Position numbers and translations under genes: made by a program. DNA of 64,000 nt, taken from contig NC_066319.1 in NCBI RefSeq assembly GCF_022539315.1, positions 26,932,093 to 26,996,092 on the forward strand, read 5' to 3'. The number at the start of each line of letters is the position of its first letter. Position 1 is the stretch's first letter. This DNA comes from Serinus canaria (Eukaryota; Chordata; Aves; Passeriformes; Fringillidae). This document shows, piece after piece, positions 37,601 to 49,100 of this stretch. The notes beneath the pieces are model-generated. The model saw only the letters and a program-made list of their open reading frames with translations. It was not told where the DNA came from and ran no database searches.

Positions 37601-39300
37601 AGCTCACACCAGAACCCTGAGTGCCTTATCCCTGTTAACAGCACTGTGCTTATGCTGCAGCTCACTCTCTCCTCTGGGAAAAAAAAATTGTGACTGGTTA
37701 AACAGTTTTACTAACCCACTTTTTAAACTACAAATACTCCTGTTCAAGAGAAGTAAAAAGCAAGAACTTTCTAACACATGCACCAGTGTGAGGTTAAACA
37801 AAGCTGATGGCCTATTAGGATGAAGGTGGCAGGGTACAATCCTTCCATAAATATATTGCTCTGGCCAAAAGCTTTAGGTGCAAAACAGTAATAATAACTG
37901 TTAAAAAATTAGATAGCTGGAAAACTTCGTAATATGCCTAAAAAGGGTGCTGGTTGGAGCTTACTTTGAAGGCAGAAAGAGGATTGCTTAGTGTGGGACA
38001 TGAAAGCCCCTTCCTGCCTAGGATGCTCAGCACTGTTGCAGCCGTTTCCAGTGAGGACACAGACCCAGGTTAAAGTGCTGCAAGAGGAACTGCTGCAAGA
38101 GGCCACACCTGTAGAGAGCAGCAGCACTCATCTTTGTGAGCATGTGCAACCCATGCTGGCTGGCAGAAGGCACTTGGAATGCAGAATCCCAGCCTTGCTC
38201 ACTGCCAGGGCCATCTCACTGTGCCCTCTTAACGTACTGGCTGTCATTAGAACCCATTTGTATGCTCACCTGCTGAGCTGGCAGGACCCCAGGGGAAGTA
38301 GCATCTCTGATGACACAACTGGTACACTTGAATGCTCTAAGCAGATCCCAGGATGTAAAGATGGTTCTGGCACTCCTTTAGTAAGAATTTTGGAAAACTT
38401 GAGTGTAGTGTGTCTTTCCTGTAAAGCCCATCCTAGTTCATGGGCCTTTACCCTTTCATAAGTTCCAGATCTGGTCAGTGCTTCCTACAAATGCTGACAG
38501 CAGGATGGTCTTGTCCAACCCAGACTGGTTACTAGGCAGGAAGTGAAGAGGCTCCAGCAGATGGTAATTGTTCTCAAATACAGATATGGTATCATCCAGT
38601 TACTGTGAGCTGGTACTACAACTTCACAGTTGAGGGCCCAGTTGTACCTCTGTATAATGACTTTGCACAGGTGATTCCAAAGATCACAAAGATGTGGTCT
38701 GTACAACTGAGCTTGCATCCTGCTACAGCTGCATGAGCAAGCCGCCCTTCCAGACTGTTCACCAACTCCATGTCAGGGGTGTGGACTTGGTTAGGAAACC
38801 CTGATAAATGACCAAGGGCATTCAGCTTTGCTACTGGACCAGAAAAGGGGCTTTACTCCATGCCTGCTGCTTTCTACAGGGATTGTGGCAGGGCAGTCAC
38901 ACGCTACCATCATCTGAAAGGCACAAAGTTTAGTGTGACCTAGCAAAAAGGATTGACAGCAGGGGTGAGGAAAACAGCTGTTCCTTGAATTGTTTTCAAC
39001 CATGGAGCATGGTTGCTTCCAAGGTGGAGCAGTGGCAGTTGCAGGAACCCCAACCAAAGCTACTCCAAACTGCCCCACAACACTTAGAGTGTTCAGCTTC
39101 TCAACATCAGCTGCTTCACTCTGCTGGGCCAGCCTGCTTCTTGAGGCAGATATGACCACAGCTAAAGGTTAGGTGACCAAACTAGAATCAAGTCAGAGCA
39201 GCCTTTTGACAGCACATTCAGCTAGCACAACAGAGGCTCTTGAAGTTACTTGCTTAGCAGGTTTACAGCTAGATTTCAGAGAGAATGAATCTTGCCTACA
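33900..39300. other. Intergenic region between the convergent ZFYVE1 and DCAF4
   Basis: No conserved exon was recognised. It holds a TA/TATATC microsatellite at 34626-34672. Between about 37.95 and 39.2 kb there are unusually long open frames on both strands, of unknown origin. Otherwise AT-rich spacer. Confidence 0.55.
34626..34672. repeat. (TATATC)n/(TA)n microsatellite
   Basis: A compound repeat: TA units, then four CTATAT-like hexamers, then TA units again. Confidence 0.9.
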
Positions 39301-39318
39301 GTTAGTCGGTGTTCAGCT

Positions 39319-39324
39319 TTTATT
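39319..39324 (-). terminator. DCAF4: Probable DCAF4 polyadenylation signal
   Basis: TTTATT on the + strand reads AATAAA on the minus strand, about 186 nt downstream of the DCAF4 stop codon. It would give a short 3' UTR ending near 39300. Confidence 0.5.
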
Positions 39325-39509
39325 TACAAGAGGTCTGAGATCTATGTATACAGCAAGGTTTACTGAACTCCTGAAGGAGGTTCACAATTAGATGAGCAAA
39401 GCAGATGCAACAGCAGCATATGATGACTCAACAGCTTGGCGACTGGTGTAAAGATTCTGAAGTCACATATAGATTGGCAGCTTTGTAGACCAGGTCTGAG
39501 GAGAATATG

Positions 39510-39703
39510 TCAGTTATAGGAGAAGTGGTAGAGATCCTGTTTGACAGCCATGAGTAAGCCAGGAACTCCTCGGCTACCCCCAAGTCTTGAAGAAAACACC
39601 ACACTAGGAATAGCATCTTTGGATGATGGGTGGGGAGAAGGGATGGTTCTAAGCAGATGAGTATCTTGGAGACTCCAGATTCGGGTGTAGCAATCCTGAC
39701 CAA
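39510..39703 (-). CDS. DCAF4: DCAF4 coding exon 13, last (residues 439-502, stop)
   Basis: Encodes [18 protein letters not shown] through [19 protein letters not shown] and ends in YHFSYN. The stop is at 39512-39510. Acceptor CACCCAG. A longer open frame in another register over the same bases (39428-39718) is a shadow. Confidence 0.95.
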
Positions 39704-40141
39704 CTGGGTGGAAAGCAAAATTCAACATTACACGAAAAGGACTTTACATTGTTCTGCAAGATGATCACCACAGAAGCAGATCTATGGAGAAAACACTCTG
39801 AATATTTTTACACCCACACAAGGCAAAGTGCTTATCCATACTTTACAAAACAAAAATGTTACACTGAATACTACGAGAGTGGGAAAAATGTGCATTTCCT
39901 GTTAGGTAATTAAAGGTTCAGTAAATCAGTACTTAGAGTGCTTTTCCCTTTATCAAGCTCCTAAAGCTAAAAAAGGGGAGAAAAATTCAGTCACGTTAAA
40001 AATTCTTCATATTCCACCACTTACTGACATATTCAAAGAAAAGAGGTCACTGTCTTTACAGTGACTTTATGAAGCTTGGCTACACTATAAGGGTTTTGTT
40101 TCATCTATTGCTACTTTTCCTGCCCCTACGCAAAATATAAC

Positions 40142-40196
<55 letters not shown>

Positions 40197-43100
40197 AAAA
40201 ATATGAGTGTAACTGGGAGTATTCAAAATGAATCTGGGTGGTATAAGCAGTTTACAAGGAGTCAGGCTCACATGCCAATGCTTCAGTCCATCACCACATT
40301 CTCCACTTAAGCACCAACTAAAGATATGCAGTCTCTATATAAAGTTATACCAACTCTCCTGTTTACATGTTGTTTCCCTGAATTTTAAAACCAAGTGTTT
40401 TCTGCTCTGCTCTTGAGACATATTGTGGAAAGGATAATATGACTCTTGCAGGACACAGAAGATTAGGCTGTTGAGCACCTCACAGGATTGACTGCAGTGG
40501 GTATGCATCCGTAACATAATTTTCATAATATATTGCAGTATGTTTAAGGCGAATTTTTTTCTGAAATGTAAAGAATTAAGAGCTTTACAGCTTTTAACAG
40601 CTGTACCTAAGAAACACCCCTCAGGCTTAAGAAAATCACTATCATACACTACACAAATAGAAGGGAGAAGAAGTTAACCTACCTGCTATAAGAAGTCCTT
40701 CCTCCTCATTTACATGCAAAGGGAGAAGAGCATATTCATTGTGGTGACCTTTGTACTGTTTCACACACTTTGCTGTTCTTAGGTCCCACAGTTTTATCTG
40801 CAAGTTGAAGAAATTGTTTAAGAGGGGATATATTTAAGCAGAGAGCACCCAAAGGTTGGATGTGTTGGAGCATGTCCAGAGGAGGGCCATGAAGATGATT
40901 GGAGGGCTAGAGGACCTCTCCTGTGGAGACAGACTGAGAGAATTCAGCTTGCAAAGGCAGCCTCCTCCTAAATGAGGCTACAAGAGAGCCAGAGAGGGTC
41001 AATTTATAAGGGTATGTAGTGACAGGACAAGAGGGAATGGCTTTAAGCTGAGAAGGGTACCTTTAGATTAATATTAGGAAGCTCTTTAATGTGAAGGTGG
41101 TGAGTGACTAAAACAAGTTGCCAAGAAAAGTTTTGGATGCCCCATCCCTGGAAGTGTTCAAGGCCAGGCTGGATGAAGGTCTAGTGGAAGGTGTCCCTGC
41201 CTATGACAGGGGGCTGGAACCAGATGATCTTTAAGTTTCCATCCAATCCAAACATTCTGTGATAAATAACAGGCTCTGGAAGAAAACCCATAAATGGAAC
41301 TACCACCCAGTTCCGTATGACATACTAAGAGCAGACATCTGCCCTTGGGAGTGGGATAAGTACCTGTAAATTCCCAGAAACTAAAAGGAACAGAATATCG
41401 TAAACACAACAAAACCATACCTTTCCAGCCATATCTGCTGATATCAGGTAATGTTCAGCCTGCATAAGGTGAATAGATGTAACTGCTGAGCCATGGAAGA
41501 GACGACTTGCTTTCCAGCTCTGCCCTTTGCGGTTACGTTGGCGCACATCAATGCTGAAAATCTCACCCGAACGGCAGCCATTGTACAGCACTGGGGTCTG
41601 GGAGAATCCCAGAGAAAGGAGCATACTGTGTAACATCTGCAAGGGTCTTACAAGTTACATAGACAGAGCCTGTGTCATGCTTTTGAGCTCTACAGTGTAG
41701 TTGTCAAATTATTTTAATGTCAAATTATTTTAACAGCTGCATTAAGAAGCAGAATTTTAATTACTGCAGCATTTTTCAGCAAATTCATTTGTTTCATTCA
41801 AACCTCAGCTATTTACTTTAGCTGTAAAAGTTTGCCTAGGTAAGCAAGAACTCAGTCCAACATAACAGCAAAACATAAACTGGAATTCTCATATTCCTCG
41901 TATTTTACCATCCTTGTTCTTTGTAAACAAGTCCATTAATATTTCACAGGGACTTTCTCCTTCTTGATGGAGGCAATACACTGAGTGTTACTAGAATGAG
42001 GTTATTTGCTAAAACCAAAACAATTTTACATGTTATTACTGTGTTCTTTGTACTTCCTTTTCTTTTAACCTCTGTAATCTTAACAAAAATTGCCCCTGTT
42101 GCCACAGTTTGAAATCAGATAATATTTTTGTTGCTATTCAGTTGTGTGCAAGCATCAGACCCCATCAGCTCTGCTGTGGAACAGCCACCCAACAGCAGCT
42201 GTCCTCACAACATTACGTATAGCATGAGAAGTCCTGCCTCAAACAGATCAAAGAGCCCACCAATGAAGAAGTGCTCTGAAAAAATGGTGTCTGGTTCTCC
42301 CTACCTGTGTGGCAAACTGCTGTGCCAGCACATCACTACTGGTTCCAAATGTCTGACGATGCCCTGTCACTACATTGGTCACAAGAACTCGTCGTGTCAG
42401 GCCTAAGGAAGACAGATGATGTTAGTTTAGCTGTAATTTGTGTAGCAGCTGGGAGATGAATGGAAGAAGTCTTCTCCACTGAGACAGAGGGGGTTGCTAG
42501 CCTTGCAGATAGGTCACCTGTGCTAAAGCAGTTATCTGCTTGGGGATTCAGGCACCAAGCGCAGGACCAGGCAGTGGATATCTTGAAACTGCACAGCATT
42601 CCAGGTCGATCTCCTAGAAGACAGGAGCAACACATGAAGTGTTCATAAAATGTTAGGACAGGATGGTAACTCAGAAAGGTTCTTAGATTGCCACATTTCT
42701 TTTAACATTTCAATCAGAAGCAGAGAAAGTGCTAGGACAGGATGTTAGGACAGGATGGTAACTCAGAAAGGTTCTTAGATTGCCACATTTCTTTTAACAT
42801 TTCAATCAGAAGCAGAGAAAGTGTTACCCAATTAGCATCCTTTTGGTGCTCAAGAGACAGGAGACAGAAATCAAAGTTCATGACTGTAAGTGGGACTCCT
42901 ACAGTCTATGTTAATAGAAGATATTGAGAGACTGTGAAATTTATTCAGTAGTCAGAGGGCTCACCATGAGAAAAGTACCACTCACCTTATAGCACTAAGT
43001 AAGCCATTTTTAAAAGATGAGTGGGCCAGAAATAAAAACATTTACTTTATAAACTACAGATAAGCCAAAGCCTAACCTGCAAGTTCCATGCTTGCTTATT

Positions 43101-46100
43101 AAAAAAAAAAAAAAATTAAGTAATAAAACTCTAGATTTGACCCTTACTCATGTAGCCCTTGCACAGAATTTATGCCAATTAGCAGACTACATCCTCAATT
43201 TTCCCTTCCTTCATGACACATCATACATACATTAATGGATGGATAACATAGTTTTAGACAGCTTAAGTTCTACTTTTCTCCTGGCATCTACTCAGCAAGG
43301 CTCCCACAAAACACCTTTTTAGGAGAGTCTGGAAATACCTAAACAGTCAATAGGATATACTAAACAAGAGGACTTTGGTAAAAGAAACTCACAGCAGCTA
43401 ATTATGGTGAAGGGCTTAAAATCTTTCACAGAGCAACTGGGTATGCTGGCCTAGTAGCCATCCACCCCCAGTGACTCTTCATTCAAGTTCATGCTGACTC
43501 TATGCAAAATTTTTTAATGGCTGTATATATAGTAAGACATTAAAAATTTTAAATTAGTCCATTATTCTTATCTATCAGTTTTCCTCTGTATAAATTTAAC
43601 TGATCATGTCTGAATGGAAGCCAGATTAGAGCACTGCTTCTTCAAGTCACTGCACTCAAGTGCATTGACTTGAAGAAGCATGGTTCTAACATTTATCGAG
43701 AAGGTCCAATTAATTAAGTACTGCCCCCAAGAACACTCAACAAAATAGATGAGCTATAGCCAGACTTAGGACATGGTACTCTCCCAGTCAGTCAAGCTTC
43801 CATACAACTGGAGCTGGAGCTTGTACAAGGAGCTATGGGCCAAGATATTTACCAGCTTTCCATCTCTGATATGCAATGAGCATACCTGAGCAGCTGCTAT
43901 GAGAAGGGATTCTGCAGTGACTCTGGACATTCTGTAAGGAAATGTGAGTATTTGCTGTGTGCAGCTTCTGCATATTAATTACAGGCCAAGCTACTCATGA
44001 AAAATCTCAAGTGTTTACTGTACAAGTGAGGTGTTCTGCCAAAGTCAAGTACTGCAGCAGCTAAAAATAAACTAGGGCTCTGAATACTGCTTCTTAATTA
44101 TGTCTCAAATTCTTTCATCATCATTTCACTTCTTAAGCTGTTTTAGTCTCACAGGAATACAACAGTCTCACCAACTACTGAAAAAGAATAACCTTTCATT
44201 TGTGCTCTTTTCATACTATAATTGCTACCAAAACTTGGAGACAAAAATCCAACAGAAACACCCTACCTGGGTTAGTGCTGCTGAACAATGATGCTGGAAG
44301 CAGACTGGCACAGCCTGGCGTTTCTGCAATTCCCATGAGACACAGCTTGCTGAAGTGAGTTAAGGAAAACTGATTTCTCCCAAGAATAGAACAGGCTGCC
44401 TAATACTTATAAATGGGAAAAGCAAGATGTCCTGACACAGCTACAGCTCACAACACTTTTCCTTGAGACCGCTGATATTCTTTACAGTTTACAACTAAGC
44501 TGTGACATTTCACTTCTTTCATAGGAATGAGCTAGAAAGAACTCAAATTCTTGCTTGTGTATTTTTACTACCAGAAAGATAAAGATAGTACTGTTGTATC
44601 TTACTAGTGATAGGAAAAACAAAAAATAAGCATGGCCTATATAGATCATTCTCACTTTTTCATGCTGATGACACTGCATTAATATGTTGTGTCTGTTTTT
44701 CATGGAGGTAAATTGGAAAAATGGGAGGCAAGGAAAACTCACTTTAGATTAAATTTAAATATTTTATGAAGACTATACCAGGTACAAATAGAATTTGAAA
44801 GCTGCATTTCAAGTTCAGTGGGGTAAATGTGTAACTCAGCTAGGGGAAAGTATGAACCTACCAAACCAAGTGATCCTGAACACATCCCCAGCTGTGTGCA
44901 TGCCTTGTGAGCTCCTGCCCCTGATGGGCTGGTCTGGGATTGCCTGGCTTTTCACACAGGCTATTCCATGCTTTTCTATGTAATTTCTTTTGGCACTTTA
45001 TAACACACCTGTTGTTTGCCATCTCCTATGTCAAAATTCAGTTTTTTCCTCCCCACTCTTCTGGGCTCTGCACTGTTCATTACTGCTTCCTCTACTGTAT
45101 CATCAACTTTCCTCTTCGAGTCAGACCTGCAGAACATGCTCTGAGAGTTGCAGGTGATGCTACTGAATTACTCCCATTCTCCTCTCATCCCTACGAATAC
45201 AGGGCTGGTTTTAAACACAAATGAAACATCCCACTTTCAAAAAGGTTCATTTCATAAAAAGGTTGTTGCCTTACTCCTCTGCTCCTGTTCTTTTGCCTCA
45301 GCCAATTTCTGAACATCAGATCATTTTGGATATGGCATTTATATCTACTATTAATGAAGTGGGAATTCTCCATGGCAGAAAACATGGTCTTTCATTTACC
45401 ATTAACATGGGGACAATTTTACATATATCTGTAACAGAACCATACATCTGCTTCAGTAATTCCAACATATTTTGATTCTTTTACTTCTGCTGTTTTCCAG
45501 AAAACTTATCTTCTGGGGGAACTACAGAAGAGGAACTCTTTGAAGTTAGTTTTTCTGTGAAGCATGATGCAGACTTGTGAAACCTGAATGACAATTCTGA
45601 TTTTTTTAAAAGGATATAAAACATGAGAATCTGGATGAGTCAGTGATGCCCAGCACACAGAGTTCACCTTCAGAGAGAAGAAGACATACTATTTTTGTGA
45701 TCTGTAATTCAATTAGGGAAAGATTATTTCCATGCATAAATGACATAAAATTAGGCACTGGGCACAACTCCTCAGCCCACTAAATAACTCAGTAACAGGG
45801 CACAAGCATTTCAGCTTCATACTCATAACAACAGAACAGCATTAAGAGGTATGACCAAACACAGACTAAGCCACCAAGCACATCTTATTATTCAAGAGAC
45901 CATCCCTGAAAGAACTCTAAGAGATCATGAAAACCTGTTTTAAATAAGCCTCGTATTTAAAGGAGGATTTAAGGGTAAACTTTAAGGAAAAACACAGTTT
46001 CCCAAAATTATTTTTAAGAAAGAAGTAGGCAAATCTTGGTAGTTTTGATAGCCAAACTTCAGTTTTGCCAGCTACAGTCGAAATCTAAAGTAATCACTAT

Positions 46101-49100
46101 CCTTGGAAGCTGGTACTTCTATGTAGTCCTCCACTCCAAGTGTAGTATTACATTCCTGACAACTATCACTGGTACTGAGCACTTTCAGGACAGGTTTATT
46201 GTGGTTCTGTGTTTACCCAAGTTTCACGCTTCCAGATTCTTCCATTCTCTTCTCCTAGCCCCTTCCCCAACCCTCATGGCACTTCTACCTGAGCCTCCCA
46301 AGAACAGTGTTCTGAGAAAGCAACCACCAAAGGAAAGAGGAACAGAAAGTAGTACTTTGCGGTTTGTGAAGTAGAGGTTGTCATACATCTCCACAGTGAG
46401 AGACTCCTTCCCCAAACCGCTGAGATTGATGATACCATATTTACATCCTCCATGCTCTACATCGTTCACAGTGAATATTCGTTCACAAGCAACATCTGCC
46501 TGTAAAATAAAAGCTTACCAGTCACACTCACTGGAAACTTACAGGAAAAACAGCTTGAGGGAGTTGCATTAAGTCTAAAATGAACAACACATTATTTCTG
46601 ATCCCTTTAATACCATCTGCTTTCCATTCACCTCTAAAATCAGTGGCCAACTCCTTTTAAATGCATACAGAGAAAAAACGGGGATAAGAAAAGGATTCAG
46701 TCCTTGGCTTACAATAAATGGTCTTTCCAATGTTAACAATTCTATACACTTACACTGTTTCTGAGTCCCTTCTGGCTTCAGCTATCTATGCAGTGCTCTG
46801 TTTACAAGGCCAGGAGCTGGTCCTGGAGAGCTTCCTATATAGTCTATGAAAGATCACGAAATGTAAAGTGATTACTGATGTTTACTTATATTCTCTGAAC
46901 CACAGGCTCTGCCACTCCCAAAATTCTCCTCTTTCATTTTTTTCTTCTTCCTCTTGATCCTCTCCACTCCTCCTCCCAGCCCCACAATAATGATCCACTC
47001 AACGCCAACTTACTTCCAAAAGAACATGTTGATCAGATTAAAAAACCCAAAAAAACAACCAACAAAAAATGCTTTCATATCCAACCTTTTTTATAATATT
47101 CCTTTGTAGGAAAGGAACAGTCTCTCCCTACCTGTTAAAGTTACTGAGCACGTATTTTAAGAACTGACAGAGAAGGAGTAATGTATCTTTAAAAGCTACA
47201 CTTGACCTGTGTGATTTGATTACAAGAGCCTGAATTTTCACTGAAGACAGGCTCTCTTTATCTTAAAGACTTATCATTTCTCATAACATACCACAATGAT
47301 TTTAAAATTGTTGGTTCCAGCAACTGAGGAATCCGGACTGTGAATTTCTATCTTCCTCCTCTGCATGCAGTTCACTTTTAGTTCATGGACTAGCCTGCAA
47401 AAGCAGGTAGGAGGGTGAGGGGGTTGAAGAGAGGAGAATTCAGGTAAGCCTAAATTTAATGCATGTGAAAAGAATTCTGGCCAGGATATAGAATGCTTCT
47501 CAATCACTGACGAGAAAATGCCTGAATAACTAGCATGCTGAAATAACCCATGAACATGTGCATCTTCCACATGCGTGGAATTTCATCCCACTATTTTTGA
47601 ACCCCAGCACATCTTTAGTAGCCAGAACAGCAACATAGCAAGTCACTAACTTAACTTGCCTTCTGCTGTTCTGATAGGAGGGCAAGGGAATGGTCTGCTC
47701 CTTTAAAAGGCACTTATCCTAAAAAAGCTGTGCTATACTCAGAGTACAATGTGACAAAACAGCATAGCCATTTACATAACTAAAATGGACTTCTTTTGAA
47801 GTAAAATTGGGAAACAACTTCCTCATTTGAATTCTCATCATTTTAATCTAATTATTACAGAATATAACCTTTTCCCTAACTTTAAGTAATATGTTCCTCC
47901 TCATCCCAGTGGAACAGTAAGAAATGCAAGAAAACCAGACAGAAACAGTTGCACTAACAGGAGAACTTGGCACTGCTAACAGAAGACAAATCAAATTACT
48001 GTACCTGCAATAACTTGTGGGGCTGAGCGAACCCAGCTGCCTTTTCTGTAACAGCACAGATGAGTTCAGTCCAGCCCTTGGTGTTTTCTGGAAGAGAGCA
48101 ACATGGAACTGTACTCAGTTATTTCCTTGTTTAAGATTCAAACACGGCTGTTGGTCTCTGATGTTTGGGACGTTAACATAACTTTTTCCTCTAGCCTATA
48201 CACATTAAAATTTCAGAACATATAAAACACATTCCAGCACCATCTCCCTGATCTACTACAGTAAGTAGACAAGAATATACTCTTGTGAGATGTGGAGTGC
48301 TTCTGTAAATACAGAACCTGGAGAAAAAATGTGAAACCCCAACAGCCATTGTCTTTACATAATCAGCAGTATCACCTGGAGGTGCAAAATCACCTTCTGC
48401 TTTCATGACAGCACCTCAAGTTCTTCTTATACAGCAAAATCTTCTATCACAATGAGACTGATATTAAACAGTCTTACAGTTGTATTAAACTGCTTTTCCA
48501 TTTCATTTCCATTCCCCCCACAGCACTGGGGTTGGAACTAGATGATCTTTAAGGTCCTTTCCAACCCAAGTCATTCTATGATTCCATTCCATGATTCACA
48601 AACCTTTTAGAATTTAATGCAAACACCTTCTAAGGAGACCAAGGGATAGAGTATTTAGCAGAATTATGGAGAAAGAAATCTTTTTGATAATGGTCAGACA
48701 AAGGAAGTGTTTGAAAGTCAAAATGTTCTTTACACTGAAGACTGAAGGGCTGAAGTTGGAGAACTTCATTGCTTAAGAAAAAGAACACTGTTCACTTCTT
48801 CCAAATGACAGCATATAAGTTGAGCTGTTATTTGTAAAGCTATAAGACATGTTTTTCAGGTAATGAAAAAGCATCCTTGTTAGATATTTTACTCACATTA
48901 CAAGCATACAACATCAGCATTAATTTCACTGTAACACTTTATGAAGAAAAGCACATAGGCTTTCCAGACATAAACATAAGACCTGCCTTGATTTTAACTG
49001 TCCAAAAAAGTTCTCCAAGAAAAAGCTTTCCACTAACTAGGATTAGTATTGTTTCTTCAGGAATATGATAAATAAATTTATTAAAAATGTGGAAAACTTT

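Larger units (their letters stand above)
42614..44266 (-). other. DCAF4: DCAF4 intron 8
   Basis: Contains the exact 92-bp tandem duplication at 42650-42823 and the 46-nt palindrome at 43635-43680. No exon recognised. Confidence 0.75.

Noticed and set aside
39428..39718. 96-codon minus-strand frame over the last DCAF4 exon
   Set aside because: It is in the wrong register; the frame ending in YHFSYN matches DCAF4.
44359..44390. U2-type acceptor AG just before TTTTCCTTAAC, which would begin DCAF4 exon 8 earlier
   Set aside because: It would place the U12 branch site inside the exon and add residues (FSLTHFS) with no equivalent in human. The TTCCTTAAC and ATATCCTTT pair explains the junction better.
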